The translations under genes were made by a program, and so were the position numbers. From positions 2,572,501 through 2,636,500 of the forward strand of contig NZ_CP089391.1 of NCBI RefSeq assembly GCF_027594865.1: a DNA stretch of 64,000 nt. Direction: 5' to 3'. Shown here piece after piece: positions 44,877 through 54,752 of the stretch. The DNA comes from Bradyrhizobium xenonodulans (GTDB lineage: Bacteria; Pseudomonadota; Alphaproteobacteria; Rhizobiales; Xanthobacteraceae). The notes under the pieces are model-generated. The model saw only the letters and a list, made by a program, of their open reading frames with translations. It was not told the DNA's origin and searched no databases. Position 1 is the stretch's first letter. The number at the start of each line of letters is the position of its first letter.

Positions 44877-46610
44877 TTACTTTTTCTTCTGCAGAACGCT
44901 CTGCGGATTGAGGTTGCCGATGCGGCCGCTCTCCGAGCCTGCGGCCGGATCGATCACCGCGTTGATGAGCGTCGGCTTGCCCGAGGCCATCGCCTCGTTG
45001 ACGGCGCGCTTGAGCTCGTCGGGCGAGGTGGCATTCACGCCGACGCCGCCGAAGGCCTCCATCATCTTGTCGTAGCGCGCGCCCTTGACGAACACGGTCG
45101 TCGCCGGATCGGCGTTGACGCTGTTCACGTCGGTGCCGCGATAGATGCCGTCATTGTTGAAGATGACGACGCAGATCGGCAAATTGTAGCGGCAGATGGT
45201 CTCGACCTCCATGCCGGAGAAGCCGAAGGCCGAGTCGCCTTCCACCGCCAGCACGGGGTGGCCGGTCTCGAGCGCAGCGGCGATCGCCTGGCCCATGCCG
45301 ATGCCCATCACGCCCCAGGTGCCGACGTCGAGACGCTTGCGCGGGCGGTACATGTCGATGACGCCGCGGGCGAGATCGAGCGTGTTGGCGCCTTCGTTGA
45401 CCAGGATCGCCTCGGGATGATCCTTGATCACGTTCTTCAGCACGCCGAGCGCGCCGTGATAGTCCATCGGCGATTTGTTGTTCATGAGCTTCGGCGCCAT
45501 CTTGGCGACGTTCTCTTCGCGCTTGGTCGAGATGGCCTTGGTCCACTCGGCCGGCGGGGCGGTCCAGCCCGAAGCCATGGCCTGGTTGAAGGCCGAGACC
45601 ACCGAACCGATGTCGCCGACCACGGGCGCGACGATCTCGACGTTCGAATCCATCTCACGCGGCTCGATGTCGACCTGGATGAACTTCTTCGGCGTTTCGC
45701 CCCAGCTCTTGCCCTTGCCGTGCGAGAGCAGCCAGTTCAGCCGTGCGCCGATCAGCAGCACGACGTCAGATTCCTTCAGCACGGTCGAGCGGGCAGCACC
45801 TGCGCACTGCGGATGGGTGTCGGAGAGGAGGCCCTTGGCCATGCTCATCGGCAGGAAGGGAATGCCGCTCTTCTCGACGAAGGTCTTGATCTCCTCGTCG
45901 GCCTGCGCGTAGGCCGCGCCCTTGCCGAGGATGATGAGGGGACGCTTGGCGCCCTTGAGCACGTCGAGCGCGCGCTTGATCGACGCGGGCGAGGGGATCT
46001 GTGCGGGAGCAGCATCAATCACCTTGACCAGCGACTTCTGGCCGGCCTCGGCGTTCATCACCTGGCCGAACAGCTTTGCCGGCAGGTCGAGATAGACGCC
46101 GCCCGGGCGGCCCGAAACCGCGGCGCGGATGGCGCGAGCGAGACCAATGCCGATGTCCTGGGCGTGCAGCACGCGATAGGCCGCCTTGCACAGCGGCTTG
46201 GCAATCGCGAGCTGGTCCATTTCCTCGTAGTCGCCCTGCTGGAGGTCGACGATCTCGCGCTCGGACGAGCCCGAGATCAGGATCATCGGGTAGCAATTGG
46301 TGGTGGCGTGCGCGAGCGCGGTGAGACCGTTGAGGAAGCCGGGCGCGGACACCGTGAGGCAGATGCCGGGCTTCTTGGTGAGGTAGCCGGCGATGCCCGC
46401 CGCATAACCGGCGTTCTGCTCGTGGCGGAACGAGATCATGCGGATGCCTTCGGCCTGTGCCATGCGGCCCAAATCCGTGATCGGGATGCCCGGCACATTA
46501 TAGATGGTGTTGATGCCGTTCAGCTTGAGCGCGTCGATGACGAGATGAAAGCCATCCGTCAGTTCCTGCTCGGTGCCCGGTGCTTCGGACTTGGTCGCGG
46601 TATTCAGCAT
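44877..46610 (-). CDS. oxc: Oxalyl-CoA decarboxylase Oxc
   Basis: A 577-residue thiamine-diphosphate enzyme converting oxalyl-CoA to formyl-CoA and CO2. The catalytic Glu64 lies in [13 protein letters not shown]. The oxalyl-CoA decarboxylase signature [21 protein letters not shown] and the ThDP-binding block starting [20 protein letters not shown] and running on to NND are present. The C-terminus ends in a basic loop typical of the family. It works directly with Frc downstream: formyl-CoA made here is the donor for the next oxalate. Formate released goes to the Fds enzyme encoded at 11-17 kb. Confidence 0.96.
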   Translation of the reverse strand: MLNTATKSEAPGTEQELTDGFHLVIDALKLNGINTIYNVPGIPITDLGRMAQAEGIRMISFRHEQNAGYAAGIAGYLTKKPGICLTVSAPGFLNGLTALAHATTNCYPMILISGSSEREIVDLQQGDYEEMDQLAIAKPLCKAAYRVLHAQDIGIGLARAIRAAVSGRPGGVYLDLPAKLFGQVMNAEAGQKSLVKVIDAAPAQIPSPASIKRALDVLKGAKRPLIILGKGAAYAQADEEIKTFVEKSGIPFLPMSMAKGLLSDTHPQCAGAARSTVLKESDVVLLIGARLNWLLSHGKGKSWGETPKKFIQVDIEPREMDSNVEIVAPVVGDIGSVVSAFNQAMASGWTAPPAEWTKAISTKREENVAKMAPKLMNNKSPMDYHGALGVLKNVIKDHPEAILVNEGANTLDLARGVIDMYRPRKRLDVGTWGVMGIGMGQAIAAALETGHPVLAVEGDSAFGFSGMEVETICRYNLPICVVIFNNDGIYRGTDVNSVNADPATTVFVKGARYDKMMEAFGGVGVNATSPDELKRAVNEAMASGKPTLINAVIDPAAGSESGRIGNLNPQSVLQKKK

Positions 46611-46684
46611 GGGCCTTGTCTCCCTGGTCTCAAGATATTGGGGCGAGTTTTTCGCCCTTCTGGTGAACGTTGCGAGGTGAACAG

Positions 46685-47416
46685 TTACGTAAACAGTTCC
46701 TGGCCGTGCGCTTCGACATAAGCGGCAAGGCCGAGGGTGTGGTCGCGGGCGCGCTTCTCGGCGAGCTCGGTGTCGCGCGCCTCCAGTGCTTCGATCATGC
46801 CGAGATGCTCGGGCAGCGAGGTCGCGGTGCGGTCCTTGCGTCCGATGGTCAACTGGCGATAGCCGCGCACGTGCAGCAGGAGATCGTTGGTGAGATCGAC
46901 CAGCACTGGCGATTCCGACAGCGAGATCAGCGCCTGATGGAAGGCGATGTTGGCGCGCGAATATTCCTCGACGTGATCCTCGGGCAGGCGGTCCTTGCCG
47001 AAATCCTTGAAGTAGTCGCGTAGCGCCGTGATGTCCTTCTTGCGTGCGGTGGTGGTGATGAGGCGGGCCGCCATGCTCTCCAGCGCCGCCCAGGCGCGGA
47101 TCATGTCGACGATCTCGCTCTTGGTCCGGCGCACCACCATGATGCCGCGGCGGGGAACGGTCTTCACGAAACCGTCCTGCTCGAGCATCGCGATGGCTTC
47201 GCGGATCGGGGTGCGGCTGACACCCAGGCGTTCGGACAGCGCGCGCTCGTCGAGCATTACCGGCTCGGGCGTCGAGTAGATGTCCATCCTGAGGATGGCT
47301 TCCTTCAAGGCGTCATACGCCTTGTTCTTGAAGCTGCTCTCCGGGGCAATACGAACGATTGCGATATCTGCCTCGGCCATGTTCGGCAACGCCTTGGTTG
47401 GTTTCCGCAGTGACAC
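46685..47416 (-). CDS. GntR-family (FCD) regulator, probable master of the oxalate regulon
   Basis: A 243-residue regulator. I place the start at GTG 47416, seven bases after AGGAG, because the longer frame from 47485 would run through operator e. The GntR winged helix (about 25-95) reads [23 protein letters not shown]. The FCD domain (about 105-235) has [13 protein letters not shown] and the H-x3-IEALEARD metal region. It is first in gntR-oxc-frc and has its own site e 57 bp upstream, the mark of autoregulation. The same motif stands before the antiporter, CBS, miniprotein and ligase genes. Effector unknown; oxalate, oxalyl-CoA or formyl-CoA are candidates. Confidence 0.9.
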   Translation of the reverse strand: MSLRKPTKALPNMAEADIAIVRIAPESSFKNKAYDALKEAILRMDIYSTPEPVMLDERALSERLGVSRTPIREAIAMLEQDGFVKTVPRRGIMVVRRTKSEIVDMIRAWAALESMAARLITTTARKKDITALRDYFKDFGKDRLPEDHVEEYSRANIAFHQALISLSESPVLVDLTNDLLLHVRGYRQLTIGRKDRTATSLPEHLGMIEALEARDTELAEKRARDHTLGLAAYVEAHGQELFT

Positions 47417-47472
47417 GACGAATCTCCTCTGGTGGGAGTCGTCTTTTACAGGATTATTAACTGGAAAGTTTT

Positions 47473-47489
47473 TGGCATACCACATGCCA
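47473..47489 (-). promoter_or_regulatory. Oxalate-regulon operator site e (gntR-oxc-frc)
   Basis: TGGCATACCACATGCCA, a perfect match to the consensus and containing TGGCAT-N5-ATGCCA. It lies 57 bp upstream of the gntR start and 65 bp from site f. Confidence 0.82.
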
Positions 47490-47553
47490 GAATGTCAAGC
47501 TGGCTATTTTTTGCGGCGTTCTAAGCCATGCAGTAGCTTGACAAGTTGGCTTC

Positions 47554-47570
47554 TGGCATACCAAATGCCA
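47554..47570 (+). promoter_or_regulatory. Oxalate-regulon operator site f (ligase gene)
   Basis: TGGCATACCAAATGCCA, identical to site e except for the one free position. It lies 160 bp upstream of the ligase ATG in the shared 313-bp divergent promoter region. Its centre is 81 bp from that of site e, close to a whole number of helical turns, which would permit looping. Confidence 0.82.
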
Positions 47571-47729
47571 TCGCCAGCCATTTTTGATCCAAGGCGGCGG
47601 AGTAATCTCAGGCTTTATGCCGCTCCGTTCCGCGGAATGGAACAGAGCGCGGCGAATGGCAAGCATCACGGGCAGCCGCAATACGCGCGCGCTTTGAAAA
47701 GAACGAACTGAGCTCAAGGGAGAAGCCAC

Positions 47730-49859
47730 ATGTCCAATTCCAAAGATGCCGTCCGCAAAGTGCTCGACCAGGTCAAGGCGGACAACCGCACCAGCCTGAC
47801 GGCGCCGGAAGGCAAGCTGGTCTGCGACGCCTACGGCATTCCGGTGCCGAAGGAAGGCGTGGCGAAGTCGGCCGGCGAGGCCGGCAAGATGGCCTCCTCG
47901 ATGGGCTTCCCGGTGGTGATGAAGATCGTCTCGCCGGACATTCTCCACAAGACCGAAGCCGGCGGCGTCATCGTCGGCCTCAAGTCGGCTGAAGATGCCG
48001 AGAAAGCCTACGAGACCATTCTTTCCAATGCCAGGAAGTACAAGGCCGATGCCAAGATCGAGGGCGTCCAGGTGCAGCAGATGCTGGCCGGCGGCACCGA
48101 GGTCATCGTCGGCTCGATCACCGACGGCTCGTTCGGCAAGCTGGTCGCCTTCGGCCTCGGCGGCGTGCTGGTCGAAGTGCTGAAGGACATCACCTTCCGC
48201 CTCGCGCCCGCGACCAAGGAAGACGCGCTGTCCATGCTCGACGGCATCCAGGCGCATGAAATTTTGAAGGGCGTTCGCGGCGGCGAGGCGGTGAACCGCA
48301 CGGCGCTGGCCGATGTCATCGTCAAGGTCTCGCAGCTCGTCACCGATTTCCCTGAAATCGTCGAGCTCGACCTCAACCCGGTGTTTGCGACGGCGAAGAG
48401 CGCGATCGCCGCCGACGTCCGCATCGTCGTCGACTTCGCCTATGTGCCCAAGCCGAAGCCGCGCCCGACCGAAGAGATCGTTGCGGCCATGAGCCGCATC
48501 ATGCAGCCGAAGGCGGTCGCCGTGGTCGGCGCCTCGGCCGAGGACGGCAAGATCGGCAACTCCGTGATGAAGAACCTCATCAACGGCGGATACAAGGGCG
48601 ACATCTATCCGATCCATCCCAAGGCCGCCGAGATCCTCGGCTACAAGGCCTATAAGAGCGTCAAGGACGTGCCGGGTGTGATCGACACAGCGGTGTTCGC
48701 GATCCCCGCGAAGTTCGTGGCGGCCGCGCTCACCGAATGCGGCGAGAAGAAAATCCCGGGCGCGGTGCTGATCCCGTCGGGCTTCGCTGAAGCGGGCGCG
48801 CCGGAGCTCCAGGCCGAGATCGTCGAGGTCGGCAAGAAGTACGACATCCGCCTGATGGGGCCGAACATCTACGGCTTCTACTATACGCCAGCCAATCTCT
48901 GCGCGACCTTCTGCACGGCCTATGACGTCAAGGGCCACGCGGCGCTGTCGTCGCAGTCGGGCGGCATCGGCATGGCCATCATCGGCTTCTCCCGCTCGGC
49001 GAAGATGGGTGTGTCGGCGATCGTCGGACTCGGCAACAAGTCCGACATCGACGAGGACGATCTGCTCGCCTTCTTCGAGCAGGACCCGAACACCAACCTG
49101 ATCGCGCAGCACTGCGAGGACCTCAAGGACGGCCGCGCCTTTGCGGAAGCCGCCAAGCGCGTCTCCAAGAAGAAGCCGGTCGTCGTGCTCAAGGCCGGCC
49201 GCACCTCGGCCGGCGCCAAGGCGGCCTCGTCGCACACCGGCGCGCTCGCCGGTAACGACAAGATCTACGAGGACGTCCTGGCGCAGTCGGGCGTGATCCG
49301 CGCCCGCAGCTTGCGGCAGCTGCTCGAATTCGCCCGTGGCGTTCCGGTGCTGCCGACGCCGAAGGGCGAGAACGTGCTGATCATCACCGGTGCGGGCGGC
49401 TCGGGCGTGCTGTTGTCGGACTCCTGCGTCGACAACGGCCTGTCGCTGATGTCGATGCCGCCGGATCTCGATGCAGCCTTCCGCAAGTTCATCCCGCCGT
49501 TCGGCGCGGCCGGAAATCCTGTGGATATCACCGGCGGCGAGCCGCCGATCACCTACGTCAACACGGTGAAGCTCGGCCTGTCGGACGAGCGCATCCATTC
49601 GCTGATCCTCGGCTACTGGCACACCATCGTGACGCCGCCGATGGTGTTCGCCCGCAACATGGTCGAGGTGAAGAAGGAGATGGAGGCCAAGGGTTTTGTG
49701 AAGCCGATCGTGGCGTCACTGGCCGGCGACGTCGAGGTCGAGGAAGCCGCCGAATATCTCTACCAGAACGGCATCCCCGCCTATGCCTATTCGACCGAGC
49801 TTCCGGTCGAGGTCCTGGGCGCCAAGTACAAGTGGGCGCGCGGGGCAGGGCTGCTCTGA
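47730..49859 (+). CDS. ATP-grasp acyl-CoA synthetase (ADP-forming acetyl-CoA synthetase family)
   Basis: A 709-residue CoA ligase. The domain order is ATP-grasp first (about 15-235), then a CoA-binding Rossmann domain (about 255-350; AVAVVGASAEDGKIGNSVMKNL) and a succinyl-CoA-ligase-like domain with the phospho-His in SSHTGALAG near residue 502. This is a domain-permuted relative of ACD/Pat-type proteins, with all catalytic parts in one chain. It is divergent from gntR-oxc-frc and shares the oxalate operator. It could make formyl-CoA or oxalyl-CoA to prime the Frc cycle (inference); acetate or another acid is equally possible. Confidence 0.88.
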   Translation: MSNSKDAVRKVLDQVKADNRTSLTAPEGKLVCDAYGIPVPKEGVAKSAGEAGKMASSMGFPVVMKIVSPDILHKTEAGGVIVGLKSAEDAEKAYETILSNARKYKADAKIEGVQVQQMLAGGTEVIVGSITDGSFGKLVAFGLGGVLVEVLKDITFRLAPATKEDALSMLDGIQAHEILKGVRGGEAVNRTALADVIVKVSQLVTDFPEIVELDLNPVFATAKSAIAADVRIVVDFAYVPKPKPRPTEEIVAAMSRIMQPKAVAVVGASAEDGKIGNSVMKNLINGGYKGDIYPIHPKAAEILGYKAYKSVKDVPGVIDTAVFAIPAKFVAAALTECGEKKIPGAVLIPSGFAEAGAPELQAEIVEVGKKYDIRLMGPNIYGFYYTPANLCATFCTAYDVKGHAALSSQSGGIGMAIIGFSRSAKMGVSAIVGLGNKSDIDEDDLLAFFEQDPNTNLIAQHCEDLKDGRAFAEAAKRVSKKKPVVVLKAGRTSAGAKAASSHTGALAGNDKIYEDVLAQSGVIRARSLRQLLEFARGVPVLPTPKGENVLIITGAGGSGVLLSDSCVDNGLSLMSMPPDLDAAFRKFIPPFGAAGNPVDITGGEPPITYVNTVKLGLSDERIHSLILGYWHTIVTPPMVFARNMVEVKKEMEAKGFVKPIVASLAGDVEVEEAAEYLYQNGIPAYAYSTELPVEVLGAKYKWARGAGLL

Positions 49860-49869
49860 GCTGTGACTT

Positions 49870-49897
49870 CACCTCTCCCCGCATGCGGGGAGAGGTG
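49870..49897. terminator. Perfect 28-bp palindrome after the ligase gene
   Basis: CACCTCTCCCCGCA joined directly to its complement, TGCGGGGAGAGGTG, 10 bp past the ligase stop. With no T-run it is either a REP-like element or a strong hairpin separating the ligase gene from the IclR gene. Confidence 0.6.
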
Positions 49898-49914
49898 ACA
49901 ACTGTCAGGTCGCG

Positions 49915-50757
49915 ATGGGCAAGAACGTGATCCGGCGCAAATCTCTCGAGCCCCGATCGCCATCGGAGGCTGACCACGATGCGCGCGACGGCGGCGTACA
50001 GTCCGTTGACCGCGCGCTGTCGATCCTCGAAACCTTGTCCGAAGACGACGAAGGCTATCGCCTCAGCGATCTCGCCGTCCGCACCGGCCTGTCGGCCTCG
50101 ACCGTGCATCGCCTGCTGGCGACACTGGAGAGCCGCCGCTTCGTGCAGTTCGACCGCGCCGAATCCAAATGGCATGTCGGCGTGCGCAGCTTCACGGTGG
50201 GCGCGAGCTTCGCGCGGCGGCGCAATTTCTCCACGCAGGCCATTCCCTACTTGCGCAAGCTGCGCGATCTCACCCGCGAGACCGCCAATCTCGCCGTCGT
50301 CGACGACGAGTTCATCATCGTGCTGACCCGCATGGAGAGCCGCGAGATCATGCGCTCCCTGACCCAGGTCGGCGGCCGCGTCCCGATGGTAACCTCCGGC
50401 GTCGGCAAGGCAGTGCTCGCGACCTATTCCGACGAGGATGTCGGCGCGGTCATCCGCCACCACGGCATGCCCCGCCTGACCGAGAAATCGATCGTGCGGC
50501 CGAGTGACCTGTTCAAGGAGCTCGAGAGAATCCGCAAGCAGGGCTACGCCCTCGACGACGAAGAGGCCTCCATGGGCCTGCGCTGTGTTGCTGCGGTCGT
50601 CTATAACGACTGCGCCGAGCCGCTCGCGGCGATTTCGGTCTCCGGCATGACCAGCCGGCTGACCGACCAGAGGTTGCCGGAAATCGGGCAGATCGTGCGG
50701 GATGTCGCCGCCGAACTGACGGCTGCGCTCGGCGGGGTGATCCCGGCGCCCCGCTAA
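49915..50757 (+). CDS. IclR-family transcription regulator
   Basis: A 280-residue regulator. The N-terminal winged helix is near residues 28-85 (RLSDLAVRTGLSASTVHRLLATLESRRF) and the GAF-like effector domain spans about 100-270. The conserved Cys of many IclR proteins is present in EASMGLRCVAAVVYNDC. Family members in this position often sense glyoxylate-type or aromatic acids. It could control the TctCBA transporter directly downstream, or the distant gcl genes. A TCAGCC-N5-GGCTGA dyad follows the gene. Confidence 0.88.
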   Translation: MGKNVIRRKSLEPRSPSEADHDARDGGVQSVDRALSILETLSEDDEGYRLSDLAVRTGLSASTVHRLLATLESRRFVQFDRAESKWHVGVRSFTVGASFARRRNFSTQAIPYLRKLRDLTRETANLAVVDDEFIIVLTRMESREIMRSLTQVGGRVPMVTSGVGKAVLATYSDEDVGAVIRHHGMPRLTEKSIVRPSDLFKELERIRKQGYALDDEEASMGLRCVAAVVYNDCAEPLAAISVSGMTSRLTDQRLPEIGQIVRDVAAELTAALGGVIPAPR

Positions 50758-50789
50758 CCAGGCCTCGCGGGGGATGTCACTGGACAGCG

Positions 50790-50806
50790 TCAGCCGTTTT
50801 GGCTGA
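50790..50806 (+). promoter_or_regulatory. Inverted repeat before tctC
   Basis: TCAGCC-GTTTT-GGCTGA in the 105-bp gap between the IclR gene and tctC, 56 bp before the tctC start. It could be an IclR operator or a short hairpin ending the IclR transcript. Confidence 0.4.
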
Positions 50807-50862
50807 TATGCGGCCAAACGACACAATGCGGCAAACGTCCGCATGAGCCTGGAGATGCCCCC

Positions 50863-51831
50863 ATGTTTCGATTTCCCGTGCGCCTTGTCGGCGCAGCCGT
50901 CGCGCTGACCCTTGCGGCGGCGACGCCGAGCGTCGCCCAGCAGCTCGAACTCAAGCTGATGGCGCCGGCCGCGCCCGGTGGCGGCTGGGACCAGACCGCG
51001 CGCTCGATGCAGCAGGCGCTGGTCGCCGCGGGCGTCGCGCGCAGCGTGCAGGTGACCAACGTTCCCGGCGCCGGCGGCAGCGTCGGCATTGCCCAGTTCG
51101 TCAACGGCGCCAAGGGCGACGGCAACCAATTGATGGTCAATGGCTTCGTCATGGTCGGCGCGCTCGCCATGAACAAATCGCCGGTGACGCTGGAGCAGGT
51201 GACGCCGATCGCGCGCCTCACGGAGGAAATCCAGGTGATCGTGGTGCCCGCGAATTCGCCGATCAAGACTGCGCAGGATCTGGCTGCCGCGGTGAAGGCC
51301 GATATCGCCAAGGTGACCTTCGCCGGCGGCTCGGCCGGCGGTGTCGACCATGTGATGGCGGCGTTGTTCGCAGGCGCCGTCGGCGCCGACGCGAAGAAGA
51401 TCAACTACATCCCGTTCTCCGGCGGCGGCGAGTCGCTGGCGGCGATCCTCGGCGGCAAGGTCACAGCGGGCATTTCGGGGATGAGCGAATATGAAGGGCA
51501 GATCAAGTCCGGCAAGCTGCGCGCGATCGGCGTGACCTCGGAGAAGCGCATCGCAGGCAGCGACATCCCGACGTTCAAGGAGCAAGGCATCGACCTCGTG
51601 ATCGCCAATTGGCGTTCGGTGGTCGCGCCTCCCGGCATCACGCCGGAGCAGCGCAAGACATTGAGCGATGCGGTCGAGAAGATGGTGAAGTCTGACGCCT
51701 GGAAGGAGATCCTCAAGCAGAAGGGCTGGGAGGATGCCTATCTCGGCGGCGACGCCTTTGCCGACTTCCTGAAGAAGGAAACGGTGCGCGTCACCGATGT
51801 GCTGAAATCGGTCGGCCTGGTCAAGTCATGA
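50863..51831 (+). CDS. tctC: Tripartite tricarboxylate transporter substrate-binding protein TctC
   Basis: A 322-residue periplasmic binding protein of the Bug/TctC family, which binds C4/C6 and other carboxylic acids for secondary uptake. A signal peptide (about residues 1-24) precedes the core; the binding loop APGGGWDQTARSMQQAL near residue 38 and the VTFAGGSAGGVDHV and SGGGESLAAILGG ligand loops are typical. Its stop overlaps the tctB start by 4 bp. Confidence 0.9.
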   Translation: MFRFPVRLVGAAVALTLAAATPSVAQQLELKLMAPAAPGGGWDQTARSMQQALVAAGVARSVQVTNVPGAGGSVGIAQFVNGAKGDGNQLMVNGFVMVGALAMNKSPVTLEQVTPIARLTEEIQVIVVPANSPIKTAQDLAAAVKADIAKVTFAGGSAGGVDHVMAALFAGAVGADAKKINYIPFSGGGESLAAILGGKVTAGISGMSEYEGQIKSGKLRAIGVTSEKRIAGSDIPTFKEQGIDLVIANWRSVVAPPGITPEQRKTLSDAVEKMVKSDAWKEILKQKGWEDAYLGGDAFADFLKKETVRVTDVLKSVGLVKS

Positions 51832-52313
51832 GCTCGAGCGATCCCGTCCAGCCGCCGCGGCGCGTCGATCGCGCCGGCATCGTCATCGCTGCGCTGCTCG
51901 CAGGTTTTGCGGCGGTGCTGGTCTGGGATGCGCGCGGCCTGCAATCCACCGCGATGTACGGCATGGGGCCGGAGGCGATGCCGGTCGTGATCGCCGTTGG
52001 CCTCGCGCTGCTCGCGATCGGCAATTTCATCGATGCGTTGCGCGGCAATCTGCCGGCGCGTGAGAGCGCCGATCCCGTGCCTGTTGTCCTGATCCTCGTC
52101 GGCCTGGCGCTGCTGATCGCCATCATCGGTTTCGGTGGCGGCTTCATCCTGGCGACATCGGCGCTGTTCGTCACGACGTCGGCGGCGTTCGGGCGCCGTG
52201 CCATCATCATCGACAGCGTCATCGCCCTGGTGATGTCGACACTGATTTATCTCGCGTTCGACCGCCTGTTGACGCTGAGCCTTCCCGCCGGCCCCCTGGA
52301 GCGACTGCTGTGA
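51828..52313 (+). CDS. tctB: Tripartite tricarboxylate transporter small membrane subunit TctB
   Basis: A 161-residue protein with four hydrophobic segments, as expected for the small subunit of TTT transporters. The family [23 protein letters not shown] block is near residue 45. It lies between and overlaps tctC and tctA, so all three are translated together. Confidence 0.88.
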   Translation: MSSSDPVQPPRRVDRAGIVIAALLAGFAAVLVWDARGLQSTAMYGMGPEAMPVVIAVGLALLAIGNFIDALRGNLPARESADPVPVVLILVGLALLIAIIGFGGGFILATSALFVTTSAAFGRRAIIIDSVIALVMSTLIYLAFDRLLTLSLPAGPLERLL

Positions 52314-53812
52314 TGGACACTTTTGCGGCGCTGGCCCACGGCATGGCCGTCGCTGTCCAGCCGATGAATCTGCTTTATGCGCTGATCGGCGTCTTCCTGG
52401 GCACGGCCGTGGGCGTGCTGCCGGGTATCGGCCCGGCGCTCACGGTCGCGCTGCTGCTGCCGGTGACCTACAAGCTCGACCCCGGCGGCTCGCTGATCAT
52501 GTTTGCCGGCATTTATTACGGCGGCATGTATGGCGGATCGACCACCGCGATCCTGATCAACACGCCCGGTGAGAGCGCCTCGATGGCGACCGCGCTCGAA
52601 GGCAACAAGATGGCCAAGGCCGGCCGCGGCGGGCCGGCGCTGGCGACCTCGGCGATCGGCTCCTTCGTCGCCGGCACCATCGCCACGATCGGATTGGCCT
52701 TTCTCGCGCCATGGCTGGTCGATTTCGCCGTGCGCTTCGGCCCCGAAGATTACTTTGCATTGATGTGCGTCGCCTTCATCACGGTGTCGGCGACCTTCGG
52801 CGATTCCCCGATCCGGGGCCTGACCAGCCTGTTCATCGGCCTGACGCTCGGCCTTGTCGGCATCGACAAGCTGACCGGCCAGGCGCGGCTCGCCTTCGGC
52901 GTCCCCGAACTGCTCGACGGCGTCGAGGTGACGACGCTGGCGGTCGGCCTGTTCGCGGTGGGCGAGGCGCTTTACGTCGCATCGCGCCGCCACCACACCG
53001 AGGAAAAGCTCGAGCCGGTGCGCGGCTCGCTGTGGATGACGAAGGAAGACTGGAAGCGCTCGTGGAAGCCGTGGCTGCGCGGCACCATGTTCGGCTTTCC
53101 GATCGGCGCGCTGCCGGCGGGCGGCGCGGAGATCCCGACCTTCCTGTCCTATTCGACCGAGAAGCGTCTCACGAAACACCCGGAGGAGTTCGGCAAGGGC
53201 GCGATCGAAGGCGTCGCCGGACCGGAAGCCGCCAACAACGCCTCCGCTGCCGGCACACTGGTGCCGCTGTTGACGCTGGGATTGCCGACCTCGGCGACGG
53301 CCGCGATGATGCTGGCGGGCTTTCAGCAATACGGCCTCAATCCCGGGCCGCTGCTGTTCGCCGAGCGGCCCGATCTGGTCTGGGGCCTGATCGCCAGTCT
53401 CTTCATCGCCAATTGCATGCTGCTGGTGCTCAATCTGCCGCTGGTCGGCCTGTGGGTGCGGCTGCTCGCGATCCCGCAGCCGTGGCTCTATGCCGGCATC
53501 CTCGTGTTCGCGACCATGGGCACCATCGCGGCAAAGCCGTCGGTGGTGGAACTGTCGATGCTGGCCGGCTTCGGCGTGCTCGGCTTCCTGATGCGCCGGT
53601 TCGACTTTCCGATCGCGCCTGTCGTCGTCGGCCTGATCCTCGGGCCGATCGCCGAGAGCCAGTTGCGCCGCGCGCTCGCGATCAGTCTCGGCGATCCCAT
53701 GACGCTGCTCCAGAGCCCGATCTCGGCGACACTGCTCGGCATCGCACTGGTTGCGCTGCTGGCCCCCTTCGTGCTGAAGGGGATGGGACGCTTCAAGGCG
53801 AACGAGGACTAG
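52313..53812 (+). CDS. tctA: Tripartite tricarboxylate transporter large membrane subunit TctA
   Basis: A 499-residue permease with about 11-12 spans. The family signature is [54 protein letters not shown] in the N-terminal third. A second conserved block, [35 protein letters not shown], lies near residue 300. The ATG at 52313 overlaps the tctB stop by one base; the GTG at 52310 is an alternative. Solute is unknown; C4-C6 di/tricarboxylates or aromatics are usual for the family. Confidence 0.92.
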   Translation: MDTFAALAHGMAVAVQPMNLLYALIGVFLGTAVGVLPGIGPALTVALLLPVTYKLDPGGSLIMFAGIYYGGMYGGSTTAILINTPGESASMATALEGNKMAKAGRGGPALATSAIGSFVAGTIATIGLAFLAPWLVDFAVRFGPEDYFALMCVAFITVSATFGDSPIRGLTSLFIGLTLGLVGIDKLTGQARLAFGVPELLDGVEVTTLAVGLFAVGEALYVASRRHHTEEKLEPVRGSLWMTKEDWKRSWKPWLRGTMFGFPIGALPAGGAEIPTFLSYSTEKRLTKHPEEFGKGAIEGVAGPEAANNASAAGTLVPLLTLGLPTSATAAMMLAGFQQYGLNPGPLLFAERPDLVWGLIASLFIANCMLLVLNLPLVGLWVRLLAIPQPWLYAGILVFATMGTIAAKPSVVELSMLAGFGVLGFLMRRFDFPIAPVVVGLILGPIAESQLRRALAISLGDPMTLLQSPISATLLGIALVALLAPFVLKGMGRFKANED

Positions 53813-53865
53813 CCGTCCCGACGCCCGCATCTTCGAATGCCGCGATCATCTCGTGGGGAAACGCC

Positions 53866-54666
53866 ATGCCATCGGAACTTCGCTCGCCCCGTCTCGCCGT
53901 CCTGATCGATGCCGACAATGCTTCCGCGAAGATTGCGGACGGACTGTTCGAGGAGATCGCCAAGATCGGCGAGGCCAGCGTTCGTCGCATCTACGGCGAC
54001 TTCTCCAATGCGCGATCCAGGGGATGGGCCGACATTCTGTCGAAACACGCCATCATCCCGCAGCAGCAGTTCGCCTATACGACGGGCAAGAATGCGTCCG
54101 ACATAACCCTCGTCATTGACGCAATGGATTTGCTCCACAGCGGCCGGTTCGATGGCTTTTGCCTGGTGTCATCCGACAGCGACTTCACCCGTCTGGCCGC
54201 CCGCATCCGGGAACAGGGCGTCGACGTTTTCGGGTTCGGCGAGCAGAAGACGCCGGAAAGCTTCCGGCAGGCCTGCCGGAGGTTTGTTTACACCGAGAAT
54301 TTGCTGGCCGCCCCAGCGAACACCCAGGATGCCGCCTCGAGGTCGGCGCCGCTTCAGCCGCCTGATGCCGCCACGCCCATCATCAAGAAGGTCATTACCC
54401 AGCTGGAGAGCGAGGACGGCTGGGTCGCGCTCGGTGAGGTCGGACGGCAGCTCGCCAATTTGGCGTCCGATTTCGATCCGAGAACGTTCGGTTTTCGCAA
54501 GCTGAGTGACCTCGTGCGAAAGACGAATTCATTCGAGATCGACGAGCCGAAGGGCCGATCGATGCGGATTCGGGTCAAGGCCGCCGCCGCACCACCGCCG
54601 AAAAGGCGGAACTCGCGCAGACCTCCCAGGACGGGGGCGGCAGGGGGCACGGCGCCTAAGGCGTAA
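53866..54666 (+). CDS. NYN-domain (PIN-like) protein with a C-terminal LOTUS/OST-HTH domain
   Basis: A 266-residue protein. The NYN nuclease-like domain (about residues 5-145) shows the acidic metal-site pattern: VLIDADNAS at the N-terminus, LVIDAMDLL and [14 protein letters not shown] variable linker leads to an OST-HTH/LOTUS domain (about 165-225), an RNA-binding winged helix otherwise known from germline proteins. The tail is basic and Pro/Arg-rich. Such proteins are candidate RNases or RNA regulators. ATG at 53866 has GGGGAA upstream. The longer open frame upstream lies within tctA and is spurious. Confidence 0.88.
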   Translation: MPSELRSPRLAVLIDADNASAKIADGLFEEIAKIGEASVRRIYGDFSNARSRGWADILSKHAIIPQQQFAYTTGKNASDITLVIDAMDLLHSGRFDGFCLVSSDSDFTRLAARIREQGVDVFGFGEQKTPESFRQACRRFVYTENLLAAPANTQDAASRSAPLQPPDAATPIIKKVITQLESEDGWVALGEVGRQLANLASDFDPRTFGFRKLSDLVRKTNSFEIDEPKGRSMRIRVKAAAAPPPKRRNSRRPPRTGAAGGTAPKA

Positions 54667-54752
54667 GCAGGACGTGCCGTTATATTTGCGCTTGCCCCTG
54701 CCGGCTTGCCGGCGCAATCATCGCTGGGCTGTCCAATCTTCGCGAGAGCCCC

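Noticed and set aside
47457..49622. A 721-codon minus-strand frame opposite the ligase gene
   Set aside because: Same antisense artefact; its sequence is low in hydrophobic residues and rich in Arg, Asp and His, and it crosses the operator region.
52711..54666. A long frame that seems to fuse a novel N-terminus to the NYN protein
   Set aside because: The first 385 codons lie within tctA in another frame; ATG 53866 with a ribosome site gives the normal NYN start.
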